The notes under the pieces: generated by a model
Told to the model about the DNA's origin: nothing
What the model saw: the letters and a program-made list of their open reading frames with translations, nothing else
The model's database searches: none
Translations under genes and position numbers: made by a program
In this document: piece after piece, positions 12,872 to 20,993 of the stretch
Layout: each line of letters starts with the position of its first letter
Numbering within the stretch: the stretch's first letter is position 1
Assembly (NCBI GenBank): GCA_947165595.1
Contig: CAMVAV010000019.1
Span: forward strand, 1 to 34,134
Source: an uncultured Clostridia bacterium
Lineage (GTDB): Bacteria > Bacillota > Clostridia > Oscillospirales > Oscillospiraceae
Length of the DNA stretch: 34,134 nt
Direction: 5' to 3'

Positions 12872-14356
12872 TCAGAGAATGATGCAGATCAGGCCGCCGC
12901 TGCCCTCGTTGATGATGCGCTCCAGGGTCTCGCGAAGCTTTTTCCGCGCATCGTCCGGCATACGCTTGAGCTTTGCCTGCAGGTCCTCGTTGACAATCTC
13001 GTGAAAGCTGCGTCCGAAGATGTTCGACTGCCAGATCTTGGTGGTGTCGCCCTCGAATTCCTGCAGCAGATAATTGACCATGTCCTCGGATTGCTTTTCG
13101 TTGCCGACGATCGGGGAAACCGTCGTTTCGATGTCCGCGCGGATCATATGGATCGACGGCGCGCTTGCCTTGAGCCTGACGCCGTAGCGGCCGCCCTGCT
13201 TCATGATCTCCGGTTCCTCCAGATCCAGCTCGTCAACGCTGGGAACCACAATGCCGTAGCCGGTTTCCCGCGCGTCGCGCACCGCCTGCGCCACCTTGTC
13301 GTATTCGGTCTTGACCGAGGAAAGCTCCGTCAGCAAGGACATCAGATCGCCGTCATCCGCGATCGGGAAGCCGGACTGCTCGCTGAGCGTTTGATAAAAC
13401 AGAACACGGGGCAGCTGCAATTCCGCATTGGCGACTCCGCTGCCGAGCTGGATCGAGGTCACCCGCGCGTCGCTGATCTCCTCGAGCGCGCCCATCGCTT
13501 CGACGGCGGTGCCGACCTCGCGGATGTGGCGGAGCTGCCCGGCACTCTCCCGAATGGCACGGTACAGGCTGCTTTTGATCGGATGATCTGCGGCAAGCGC
13601 CTCCACCCAGGACGGAATGGTGATATCGAGCTCCGTAAGCGGGAATTCGTAGAGGATCGCCTTGAGGATCTCCTCCACCGCCGCGTCGTCAAGCAGCAGA
13701 CAGTTGACCGGGAGGCAGGTGACGCCGTAGGTATGCGCAATCTCGTCCGCCATGCCGCGCACGCGCTCGGAGCCGGGATCGGCGGCGTTGAGCAAAACGA
13801 GGAAGGGTTTTCCAATCTCCTGCAGCTCGCGGATGACGCGTCCCTCCGCCTCGACATACGACTCGCGCGGGATATCGGTGATGCTGCCGTCGGTGGTGAC
13901 GACAATGCCGATGGTCGAATGCTCGCGAATGACGCGCGTCGTTCCCAGCTCGGCGGCCTGCGCCATCGAGACCTCCTGCTCCATCCAGGGTGTGGAGACC
14001 ATGCGCGGCGACTCGCCGTCCGTGTCGCCTGTTGCGCCCGGAACCATATAGCCCACGCAGTCGATCAGCCGCACAGAGCAGCTTGCGCCGTCGCCGAGGG
14101 CGATGTCGACAGCCTCCTCCGGTACGAATTTGGGCTCCGCCGTCATCACCATGCGTCCCGAGCCGCTCTGCGGAAGCTCATCCTTGGCCCGCTCGCGCCG
14201 ATAGACGTTCTCGATATTCGGAAGCACCTGCGTCTCCATGAAGCGCTTGATGAACGTCGATTTGCCGGCGCGAACGGGACCGACGACGCCGATATAGATG
14301 TCGCCCGAGGTACGGGTGGCAATGTCCTGATAGATCAAAGAGTTGTTGTTCGTCAT
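12872..14356 (-). CDS. spoIVA: stage IV sporulation protein A, spore-coat morphogenetic ATPase
   Basis: The 494-residue product has the usual length. In the mother cell it binds the forespore surface through SpoVM and polymerises with ATP hydrolysis to form the coat basement layer. The N-terminal TRAFAC-type ATPase domain shows the Walker A motif GPVRAGKST (about residues 26-34), a DCVGYMVPGA switch region and LLNAADP. The long middle and C-terminal parts end in GGLICIIL, the conserved hydrophobic tail needed for localisation in the family. It starts at ATG 14356 with GAGGGGA upstream, 13 nt after sipL. Sharing a transcript with its partner SipL, downstream of a SigE-type promoter, fits early mother-cell expression. 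Confidence 0.97.
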   Translation of the reverse strand: MTNNNSLIYQDIATRTSGDIYIGVVGPVRAGKSTFIKRFMETQVLPNIENVYRRERAKDELPQSGSGRMVMTAEPKFVPEEAVDIALGDGASCSVRLIDCVGYMVPGATGDTDGESPRMVSTPWMEQEVSMAQAAELGTTRVIREHSTIGIVVTTDGSITDIPRESYVEAEGRVIRELQEIGKPFLVLLNAADPGSERVRGMADEIAHTYGVTCLPVNCLLLDDAAVEEILKAILYEFPLTELDITIPSWVEALAADHPIKSSLYRAIRESAGQLRHIREVGTAVEAMGALEEISDARVTSIQLGSGVANAELQLPRVLFYQTLSEQSGFPIADDGDLMSLLTELSSVKTEYDKVAQAVRDARETGYGIVVPSVDELDLEEPEIMKQGGRYGVRLKASAPSIHMIRADIETTVSPIVGNEKQSEDMVNYLLQEFEGDTTKIWQSNIFGRSFHEIVNEDLQAKLKRMPDDARKKLRETLERIINEGSGGLICIIL

Positions 14357-14369
14357 GTCGTTCCCCTCC

Positions 14370-15899
14370 TCAGCGCTTGCGCGGAATGAGCAGCATCTGC
14401 CCCGCTTCGATCACGGAGCTGTCCGTCAGCTCATTGGCGGAAAGGATCTCCTCCGCGGTCGTGCGATACTCCTTGGCAATGTCCCACAGCGATTCCTCGC
14501 CGCGGAGCGCGCGCAGGACAAGGGACGGTACGCCGCTTTTGCTTCCGCCCTCCTCTACGCTCAGGCCGGCGAGGCAGGAGCAGACAGGCGCGGCGGCGCT
14601 GATCAGCCGGAATTCCGCCGGGAAGCGCAGCTCCACACCGCCGGAATTGATGCTTGCCGTGATATCGCCGGCGCAGACGCTTTCCACGCTGACCTGCGCG
14701 TCGCCGTCGACGGAGGCCTCGGCGGCAACCTCGATCCGCCGCTCCAGTGAAAGCGGAACGTCGGCTTCGTCGAGATAGAGCACGGAAACCGTCGCCGCGG
14801 CGCTGACGGTCGCCTTTCCTTCGTCCTGCCGGATGAGCGCGCCGCCGAAGCAGACGTCCGCGCTCAGCACGCATTTGACCGCGGTTCCCGCGTCAAGCTG
14901 CTCGCGTACGCTCTGCGTGACGGTGACGGTCTCCGGCGTTTGCCACAATACGACGTTTTCCATCTCCGGCACAGTGTCGCAGGAGGTGCTGTAGAGATCT
15001 GTGATGCAGCAGACGGTTTCGGTGCCGCGCAGGATGACGAACGCGTGCAAAAACAGCTTGACGCCCACGGCGCGTTTATCGCCGCTCTCCCCGTCGGTAT
15101 GTATCTCGCAGCCGGAGAGATTCAGCACTGCGGAGGCGGCGATCTCCTTGCCCTCCTCCTCCGATACGCCGTCCAGTATCTGGGAAAACGGAAGCTCCTC
15201 GGCGTACGAGTTCAGATTTCCGTCCTCTCCCGCATACAGCAGGGATATGCAGGCGACGCCCTTGAGGATCGCTTTGCTGCCGATGCTTTTGACCTCGGTG
15301 ACGCGCAGCTTGACGCGCGGGCACAGCAGCTCCCGGATCGCCTCCCGTCCGCCGGGAAGCGAAAGCTCGTCGGAGAACACGAAATCCTTATGGCTCAGCG
15401 AGCGGATCAGCGAGATCTCGCGCTGCTCACAGAGCGTCTGAATGGCGTATTGCTCCTGTGCCGGTATCTCGCCGCAGACGGTGAGCGACGCGCGCCCGTA
15501 GGGCGTGAAGCGCCACTCGATCGCAAGGCGCGTGAACAGCTTGCGCGGATTCAGCAGCCGTGCCTCCGCCGTGCAGACCCGCCCTTCGACGGATGCGTCG
15601 TCGCAGCCCTCGGGCAGCTTTTCGTTCTGCTCGAAGGGCAGCGTATACTCCAGCGAGCGAAGACCCGCGGAATCCTCCGCCAGATACAGGAGCGTCAGCT
15701 TGACCGAGCCCGACACCGTAAGCCTGCCCTCCGAGACCGCCTGGCTCCGCAGGAGCAGGCAGGCGCTCACACTGACGATGCGGGCAATGTCCGGGCAATA
15801 GTCCGGAACGATGGTCTCTCCGGTCTCCTCGCGGGTCGAAGAGATTGGCGCGCCCGGCCGGTAACACGCGAAATGCTCTTTTTTCAGTTCCAGTTCCAT
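14370..15899 (-). CDS. sipL: SpoIVA-interacting protein SipL (DUF3794 repeats plus LysM)
   Basis: The 509-residue product has an N-terminal SipL-type region (PDYCPDIARIVSVSA) and two DUF3794-like beta-rich domains in the middle, one around residues 165-270 (EQYAIQTLCEQREISLIRSLSHKD is not quoted further) and a second around 300-440. A C-terminal LysM domain follows (about 460-508: LRGEESLWDIAKEYRT, AGQMLLIPRK). In Clostridioides difficile, SipL binds SpoIVA through its LysM domain and is needed for coat attachment; the same role is inferred here. ATG 15899 is preferred to an upstream in-frame ATG because AAAGGAG lies 9 nt before it. It is co-transcribed with spoIVA and follows spoVM, so the three basement-layer components are neighbours. 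Confidence 0.93.
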   Translation of the reverse strand: MELELKKEHFACYRPGAPISSTREETGETIVPDYCPDIARIVSVSACLLLRSQAVSEGRLTVSGSVKLTLLYLAEDSAGLRSLEYTLPFEQNEKLPEGCDDASVEGRVCTAEARLLNPRKLFTRLAIEWRFTPYGRASLTVCGEIPAQEQYAIQTLCEQREISLIRSLSHKDFVFSDELSLPGGREAIRELLCPRVKLRVTEVKSIGSKAILKGVACISLLYAGEDGNLNSYAEELPFSQILDGVSEEEGKEIAASAVLNLSGCEIHTDGESGDKRAVGVKLFLHAFVILRGTETVCCITDLYSTSCDTVPEMENVVLWQTPETVTVTQSVREQLDAGTAVKCVLSADVCFGGALIRQDEGKATVSAAATVSVLYLDEADVPLSLERRIEVAAEASVDGDAQVSVESVCAGDITASINSGGVELRFPAEFRLISAAAPVCSCLAGLSVEEGGSKSGVPSLVLRALRGEESLWDIAKEYRTTAEEILSANELTDSSVIEAGQMLLIPRKR

Positions 15900-15931
15900 G
15901 GTACTCGTCTCCTTTGGCATCGTGTTGTTCC

Positions 15932-15960
15932 ACTCTATGCCAAATCGGACAAATATATGC
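15932..15960 (-). promoter_or_regulatory. SigE-type promoter of sipL-spoIVA
   Basis: On the minus strand GCATATA (15954-15960) matches the SigE -35 KMATATT at six of seven positions, and CATAGAGT (15932-15939) matches the -10 CATACANT at seven of eight, with a 14-nt spacer. The -35 overlaps the spoVM stop codon. Both sipL and spoIVA are known SigE targets in other spore formers. Confidence 0.7.
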
Positions 15961-16049
15961 TAACCGTTCAACTCCTCCGCTTTGATCCCAAACAGTCTGC
16001 GCAGAATCCCGCCCAGCGCCTTCGGAGACTTCCAGACGACGATCTTCAT
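15960..16049 (-). CDS. spoVM: SpoVM, amphipathic spore morphogenetic peptide
   Basis: The 29-residue peptide begins MKIVVWKSPKALGGIL and closely parallels B. subtilis SpoVM (26 residues, MKFYTIKLPKFLGGI). The conserved Pro at position 9 and the GG at 13-14 keep their places, as does the downstream basic amphipathic helix. SpoVM senses the convex forespore membrane and recruits SpoIVA. The ribosome binding site AAAAGGAGGTGA is excellent and is formed partly by the end of the preceding small gene. Its place directly before sipL and spoIVA supports the call. The extra C-terminal residues (EELNG) are specific to this copy or its relatives. Confidence 0.93.
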   Translation of the reverse strand: MKIVVWKSPKALGGILRRLFGIKAEELNG

Positions 16050-16054
16050 GGCTT

Positions 16055-16207
16055 TCACCTCCTTTTGATGAGACCGATGCCGCAAAAAATGAGAAGAAAA
16101 GCCGCTAAAAACATTAAAAAACAAACCGGAAAGACCGCAACGATAACGATCGCAGCGCCGAGCGCCAGCGCACACAGTCCGATCAGCTTCCAACGCTCAC
16201 AGCACAT
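16055..16207 (-). CDS. 50-residue two-helix membrane peptide upstream of spoVM
   Basis: The peptide starts MCCERWKLIGLC at ATG 16207, preceded by AGGAGGAG. Two hydrophobic helices follow (about residues 8-24 and 26-46), separated only by a Pro-containing turn (VFPVC), and the end is LIKRR. Both ends are therefore likely on the same side of the membrane. Four of the 50 residues are Cys, two of them in a CC pair at positions 2-3. Its stop codon lies inside the spoVM ribosome binding site, so the two are translationally linked. I recognise no family. Its position suggests a sporulation or forespore-membrane role, which is inference. Confidence 0.75.
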   Translation of the reverse strand: MCCERWKLIGLCALALGAAIVIVAVFPVCFLMFLAAFLLIFCGIGLIKRR

Positions 16208-16239
16208 ATCGCTCCTCCTCTCCTTTTCCGTGACACTCC

Positions 16240-16269
16240 ATTATATTTCCTGCCCTTTGCTTTTGTCAC
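16240..16269 (-). promoter_or_regulatory. promoter of the two-helix peptide and spoVM
   Basis: On the minus strand GTGACA (16264-16269), an 18-nt spacer and TATAAT (16240-16245) precede the peptide start by about 33 nt. A TGTCAC downstream of the -10 makes an inverted repeat with the -35. A SigE match is poor, so a vegetative-type promoter is more likely here. Confidence 0.5.
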
Positions 16270-16357
16270 AGCGAAGAAGGAGGTGATGAAAAAGCCCCCG
16301 TTCGACGCATCGGCAAACGAGCGGAAGCGAGGGGACCGCGAGACATCGCATAATAAA

Positions 16358-16402
16358 ATCATTGGAATGTGAAAAACTCGCGCTTTTCCACATCCCAATG
16401 AT
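16358..16402 (-). terminator. long hairpin terminator after rsgA
   Basis: An imperfect 19-bp stem (ATCATTGG...CCAATGAT at its ends) surrounds a short GC loop. On the minus strand it is followed by TTTATTATG. It closes the long cdaA-to-rsgA gene run, just two bases past the rsgA stop. Confidence 0.75.
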
Positions 16403-16404
16403 CG

Positions 16405-17280
16405 TTACGTATTCCATTCCCTCAGGTCCTTGAGCTCGCCGTAAAGCCGGAGATAGCTCTCATGCCGGCCCTTTACCAGCTTTCCCTCCCGCAGAGCCTC
16501 CAGCACGGAGCAGCCCTTTTCCTTCGTGTGGCTGCATCCGACGAAGCGGCAGCCGCCCGTATAGGGCGCAAAGTCCGGGAACGCCTCGGGCAGCCGCTGC
16601 TTGAGCTCCAGGCTCAGCCCCTCCGTATCGAAGGACGAGAAGCCCGGTGTGTCGATGACCTCCGCGCATCCGGCAACGCGATACAGCTCCACATGACGCG
16701 TCGTATGCTTGCCCCGGCTCAGCGCCTGACTGACCTCGCCCACCTTCAAATGGTAGGACGGGTCTAGCGCATTGAGGATGCTGGACTTGCCGACGCCGGA
16801 ATTACCTGTAAAGGCTGATACCTTGCCGGATATTGCGTTTAAAAGCTTATCAAGCCCTTCCCCTGTCTCCGCGCTGATCCGGAGCGCAGGATAGCCGGCT
16901 CGCAGGTAGTAATCGAGCAGCTCTCCGCCCGGAGCGAGGTCGCATTTGTTGACGACGATCAGAACCTCGCAGCTTTTGAGCGCCGCTATGGCAGTCATGC
17001 GGTCGATCAGATAGGGCTCCGTACGCGGCACTGCCTCCGACGCGACGATCACAAGCTGATCGATGTTTGCGACCGCGGGACGCTCAAAGGCGTTCCGACG
17101 CGGTGCGATCGCGTCGACCATGCCCTCGCCGCCGCCGAGCACGGTGCAGTCCACCTGATCGCCGACGAGCGGAGAAACGCCTGTTTTACGGAATTTTCCG
17201 CGCGCCCTGCAGGTCAGAAGCCCCTCCGGCGTATCGACGTAGTAAAAGCCGCTGAGCGATTTGGTGATGCGTCCCGTCAC
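16405..17280 (-). CDS. rsgA: ribosome small-subunit biogenesis GTPase RsgA
   Basis: The 291-residue product is a circularly permuted GTPase with an N-terminal OB-fold (about 1-65), the G4 motif NKCDL, then G1 GNSGVGKSS and G3 DTPGF. The C-terminal zinc knuckle reads CRFVGCSHTKEKGC, with the three Cys and one His of the family. It acts in late 30S subunit maturation. GTG is the start, overlapping the kinase stop (GTGA). It follows the PASTA kinase, as in B. subtilis, where this GTPase is linked to the kinase/phosphatase pair. The rpe and thiN genes that follow in B. subtilis are absent. Confidence 0.97.
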   Translation of the reverse strand: MTGRITKSLSGFYYVDTPEGLLTCRARGKFRKTGVSPLVGDQVDCTVLGGGEGMVDAIAPRRNAFERPAVANIDQLVIVASEAVPRTEPYLIDRMTAIAALKSCEVLIVVNKCDLAPGGELLDYYLRAGYPALRISAETGEGLDKLLNAISGKVSAFTGNSGVGKSSILNALDPSYHLKVGEVSQALSRGKHTTRHVELYRVAGCAEVIDTPGFSSFDTEGLSLELKQRLPEAFPDFAPYTGGCRFVGCSHTKEKGCSVLEALREGKLVKGRHESYLRLYGELKDLREWNT

Positions 17281-19184
17281 GGCGCCGCCCCTTCCGCCGC
17301 CGCAGGCTCGGTTTCGCCGCTGAGCGTATTGTTTTCCGGCGCGATTTCGGCGCCGGGCTGCTCCTGCCCGCCCGAATTCGGCTGTTCCGGCGGCTGCTCG
17401 GGCGTATCCGGCTGTTCGGGCGTGTCCGGCTGCTCCGGCACCTCCGGGCCGAGGCTGACGACCAGCTTGATCGAGCTGCCCTGCTCCAGCTTGGTAAACG
17501 GCGGGACGCTCTGGCTGATGACATTGTCGACCGGCACGGTATCGCTGTGCGCGTATTCGACAAGGCAGACGAGGTTGAGATCGTCGATGATCTGCTGTGC
17601 CTGTGTGAGCGGGATATTGGTCAGCGTGATGACCTGCGAGGTCTGCGTCTCCTGCCCCTTGCTGATGACGAACATAACGACGTCGCCTTCCTTGAGCGTC
17701 TCGCCCGCGACGGGGTTGGTGCGAATGACGTGACCGGCGGATACGGAGTCGTTGTACTCCTCCGCCGCCTCGTCGATCACCAGGGAGAGGCCGAGCTCCT
17801 GCAGCTGGATCGCCGCGGCGCGGTGCTCCTTGCCGATGACGTCCGGCATGGTATCCGATTTGACGCCGGTGCTGACGAAGACGGTGATCTCTCGATTTTC
17901 CCGCACCGTTTTGCCGGAAACCGGGGACTGCTCGATGATCTTTCCCGCCTCGTACTCGGTGCTGGCCTTCTGACCGATCTGCGTGATGGTGAAGATGTCC
18001 TTCACGCGCTCGTCCTGATTTGCCTCCTCGATCGTCTTGCCGATCAGATACGGCACCTCAAACTCCGTCTGTACGGGCTCGACCGCATCAAAGCTGCCGA
18101 GCACAAGCTGCCAGAGGCCGAAGATCGCCGCGGCAAAGACTGCGATGATCGCCGTGATGATCAGCGCCTTCGGCAGTACCGGCGGCTGCTGTTCTTCGTC
18201 CTCCTCGTAGGGCGCCTCGCCGTTTTCACCGGATTCCTGATTCTCCTCCTCCCGGCGGGAGGCGATCCGCGCCGCGACCTCGCTGACGCGCGGAATGGGC
18301 ATCGTGGGCTCCTTGTTCGGTTTCTCGCGCAGCTCTTCAATGGTAAAGCTGAGCGAGGTGTCGGGATTCTTGCGAAACTCCTCCAAATCCTCGATCATCG
18401 CGTCCGCCGTCGGATAGCGCTTGCTGATGTCGGACGCCATCGCCTTCATGCAGATCTTTTCCATTGCCTCCGGCACGGTCGGATCGATCTCGCAGGGCGT
18501 GAGCGGAACGGAGCTGAGGTGCTGCAGAGCGACGGAGACCGCGCTGTCCCCCTCAAAAGGCAGGCGGCTGGTGAGCATCTCATAGAGCACCACGCCGGCG
18601 GAATAGATGTCCGAGCGCGCGTCGGTGCGGTCGCCCTTCGCCTGCTCGGGCGAGATATAGTGGACCGAGCCGAGCGCCTGCTGCGTCATGGTCTGCTGCG
18701 CGCTTTCCAGCCGCGCGATGCCGAAATCGGCGATTTTGACGGTGCCGTCGCGCAGGATCATCACGTTCTGCGGCTTGATGTCGCGGTGGATGATGCCGCG
18801 GGAATGCGCGTGGCTGAGCCCGCGCATGATCTGCGTGATAAAATGCAGCGCCTCGCGCCAGTTGAGCTTTCCGCGCCGCTCCATATATTGCTTGAGCGTG
18901 ATCCCGTCGATCAGCTCCATGACGATATACTCCGTCTCCCCGCGCGACACGTCGTAAACGGAGACGATGTTCGGGTGCGAAAGCATGGCGACCGCCTGCG
19001 ACTCGTCGCGGAAGCGGCGGCGGAACTCCGCATCCTCCGCCAGCTCGCTCTTGAGGATCTTGACGGCGACGGAGCGGTTCAGACGGCGATCCTGCGCTTT
19101 GTAGACCATCGCCATACCGCCCCTGCCGATGACCTCGAGCAGCTCGTAGCGGTTGTCCAACACCTTGCCGGTCATATTATCCAT
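17277..19184 (-). CDS. prkC: PASTA-domain Ser/Thr protein kinase
   Basis: The 635-residue membrane kinase has its kinase domain at about 12-275: glycine-rich loop [12 protein letters not shown], catalytic [14 protein letters not shown] and the activation segment. A juxtamembrane linker follows, then one membrane helix (about 342-362), three PASTA domains outside the cell (about 372-575) and a Pro/Glu/Gln-rich tail with repeated EQPDTP units. PrkC-type kinases sense muropeptides and control growth, wall synthesis and spore germination. The start overlaps the phosphatase gene by 8 nt, and the end overlaps rsgA by 4 nt. The repetitive tail beyond the last PASTA is an unusual addition. Confidence 0.97.
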   Translation of the reverse strand: MDNMTGKVLDNRYELLEVIGRGGMAMVYKAQDRRLNRSVAVKILKSELAEDAEFRRRFRDESQAVAMLSHPNIVSVYDVSRGETEYIVMELIDGITLKQYMERRGKLNWREALHFITQIMRGLSHAHSRGIIHRDIKPQNVMILRDGTVKIADFGIARLESAQQTMTQQALGSVHYISPEQAKGDRTDARSDIYSAGVVLYEMLTSRLPFEGDSAVSVALQHLSSVPLTPCEIDPTVPEAMEKICMKAMASDISKRYPTADAMIEDLEEFRKNPDTSLSFTIEELREKPNKEPTMPIPRVSEVAARIASRREEENQESGENGEAPYEEDEEQQPPVLPKALIITAIIAVFAAAIFGLWQLVLGSFDAVEPVQTEFEVPYLIGKTIEEANQDERVKDIFTITQIGQKASTEYEAGKIIEQSPVSGKTVRENREITVFVSTGVKSDTMPDVIGKEHRAAAIQLQELGLSLVIDEAAEEYNDSVSAGHVIRTNPVAGETLKEGDVVMFVISKGQETQTSQVITLTNIPLTQAQQIIDDLNLVCLVEYAHSDTVPVDNVISQSVPPFTKLEQGSSIKLVVSLGPEVPEQPDTPEQPDTPEQPPEQPNSGGQEQPGAEIAPENNTLSGETEPAAAEGAAP

Positions 19185-19938
19185 CCTGACGCTCCGCCTC
19201 CTTTTCGTTCCGAATCAGGACAATGGTCACATTGTCCGGCGCGCCGCGGCTCTTGGACAGCTCCAGCAGCTGCGCGAGCGCCTGCTCGCCGTCCTCCGCG
19301 GCACGCACGACGGAAAGAAGCTCTTCGTCCTCGGCGGTGACGATCAGCCCGTCCGAGCAGAGCAGCAGGCAGTCTCCCTCCGCGAGCGGAACGGTAAAGC
19401 AGTCGGCTTCAATCTCGTTTTCGGGTCCCAGCGCACGCGTGATGAGGTTGCGGTTCGGATGCGTGCGGGCTTCCTCCGGCGTGATGTTGCCGGCCTCGAT
19501 CAGCGACTCAACGACCGAATGGTCGCGCGTAACGCGGCGAATCCCCTCGCTGCCGATGTGATAGGCGCGGCTGTCTCCGACGTTGCAGATCACGGCGCTT
19601 TCCGGCGAGGCGATCGCGGCAACCAGCGTTGTACCCATCCCGCGGTAGGCGATCTCCTCACGCGAGCGGGCGAAGATCGCGGCGTTCGCACGACGGACGC
19701 ACTCCGCCTCCATCTCGCAAACCTGCTCCTCCGTCATATTGATATGCGCGCGCGCATGCAATTCTTCCAAAAAGGTCGAGACCGCGATCGAGCTGGCAAG
19801 CCGTCCGCCGCTGACGCCGCCCATTCCGTCGCAGACCACTGCCGCCACCGTGTCCGGCGCGCCGAACGCCTCGAACGCATAGGTATCCTGATTTTCACGG
19901 CGGCGCAGGCCGATGTCGGTGATGCCCCATACCTTCAT
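19177..19938 (-). CDS. stp: PP2C-type Ser/Thr protein phosphatase
   Basis: The 253-residue cytoplasmic phosphatase reverses phosphorylation by the PASTA kinase encoded next to it. PPM metal-binding motifs are visible: RRRENQDTY near the start, VVCDGMGGVSGG, a central GMGTTLVAA, NVGDSRAY, and CSDGL with GAPDNVT at the end. The ATG at 19938 overlaps the rlmN stop (ATGA); the frame stays open far upstream but that part is the rlmN coding region read out of frame. It equals PrpC of B. subtilis. Confidence 0.96.
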   Translation of the reverse strand: MKVWGITDIGLRRRENQDTYAFEAFGAPDTVAAVVCDGMGGVSGGRLASSIAVSTFLEELHARAHINMTEEQVCEMEAECVRRANAAIFARSREEIAYRGMGTTLVAAIASPESAVICNVGDSRAYHIGSEGIRRVTRDHSVVESLIEAGNITPEEARTHPNRNLITRALGPENEIEADCFTVPLAEGDCLLLCSDGLIVTAEDEELLSVVRAAEDGEQALAQLLELSKSRGAPDNVTIVLIRNEKEAERQDG

Positions 19939-20993
19939 GTCCGTTTTCTCCCTTCCGAAGCTACGCGCGCCTGCGCTTCCGCCATCGCCTTGCGGCGAAG
20001 CTGGCCGCATGAGGCGTCGATGTCCCCGCCGAGGCTGCGGCGCACGGTCGCGGTGATCCCATGCGATGCAAGCCGACTTTGAAACGCCGCGACGCGCCGG
20101 CTCGGCTTGAATTCGCTTTCCACCACATTGTTGAGCGGGATCAGGTTCACATGACCCGGCATCCCGCGGATCTTTTTTGCCAGCAGGTCCGCCTGCGCGT
20201 CGCTGTCGTTCACGCCGTCGATCATCGCGTATTCGAACGAAATGCGCCGCCCCGTTTTGCGAAAGTAACGGTGGCACGCCTCGAACAGCTCGTCCACGTC
20301 GTAGGCGTTGTTGACCGGCATGATGCGCGAGCGCGTCTCGCTGTCCGGCGCGTGGAGCGAGACAGACAGCGTCAGCTGCAAGCCAAGCTCCGCCAGCCGG
20401 TCGATCCCGGGAACCACGCCGCAGGTCGACAGCGAAATATGACGCATCCCGATGTTCAGCCCGTCCGGATCGTTGACCAGAGTTAAAAAGCGCAGCACGG
20501 TGTCAAGGTTGTCCATCGGCTCGCCGATCCCCATGAGCACGATATTCGAGATCTCACGATCGGAATCCAGCTTCGTAAACAGCACCTGGTCGATCATCTC
20601 GGAGGCGCGCAGGTCCCGGACGCGGCCTGCGACCGTCGAGGCGCAGAAGCGGCAGCCCATGCGGCAGCCGACCTGCGAGGAGATGCACACCGTGTTTCCG
20701 TGGTGATAGGACATCAGCACGGTCTCGATGCAGTTGCCGTCCGCGAGCTCCCAGAGATACTTGATTGTGCCGTCAAGCTGAGAGACCTGCCGGCGCGCCG
20801 CCCTGGGAACCGTAATCTCGTATTCCTCCGAAAGACGCGCGCGCAGGGGCTTGGAGAGATTGCTCATCTCCTCAAAGCTCGTCGCTCCGCGGTGCAGCCA
20901 GGTGAAGATCTGCTTGCCGCGGAACGCGGGCTCGCCCATGCCGCGCAGCGCATCCGTAAGCTCCGCGCTCGTCATGCTCTTGATATCAGTCAT
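19935..20993 (-). CDS. rlmN: dual-specificity 23S rRNA/tRNA adenine-C2 methyltransferase RlmN
   Basis: The 352-residue radical SAM enzyme methylates A2503 of 23S rRNA and A37 of some tRNAs. The cluster motif CRMGCRFCAS follows SSQVG, and GIGEPMDN binds SAM. The two catalytic Cys of the family are represented by the later STCGV and the C-terminal DIDASCGQLR. The ATG at 20993 overlaps the rsmB stop (ATGA). The product sits between rsmB and the phosphatase as in many Firmicutes. Confidence 0.97.
   Translation of the reverse strand: MTDIKSMTSAELTDALRGMGEPAFRGKQIFTWLHRGATSFEEMSNLSKPLRARLSEEYEITVPRAARRQVSQLDGTIKYLWELADGNCIETVLMSYHHGNTVCISSQVGCRMGCRFCASTVAGRVRDLRASEMIDQVLFTKLDSDREISNIVLMGIGEPMDNLDTVLRFLTLVNDPDGLNIGMRHISLSTCGVVPGIDRLAELGLQLTLSVSLHAPDSETRSRIMPVNNAYDVDELFEACHRYFRKTGRRISFEYAMIDGVNDSDAQADLLAKKIRGMPGHVNLIPLNNVVESEFKPSRRVAAFQSRLASHGITATVRRSLGGDIDASCGQLRRKAMAEAQARVASEGRKRT

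Noticed and set aside
12623-14389. 588-codon plus-strand frame across spoIVA
   Set aside because: It is antisense to spoIVA, whose family identity and motifs are clear. High-GC third positions keep the opposite frame open.
17547-19340. 597-codon plus-strand frame across prkC
   Set aside because: Antisense shadow of the PASTA kinase; the product is Arg/Asp/Leu-rich without domain features.
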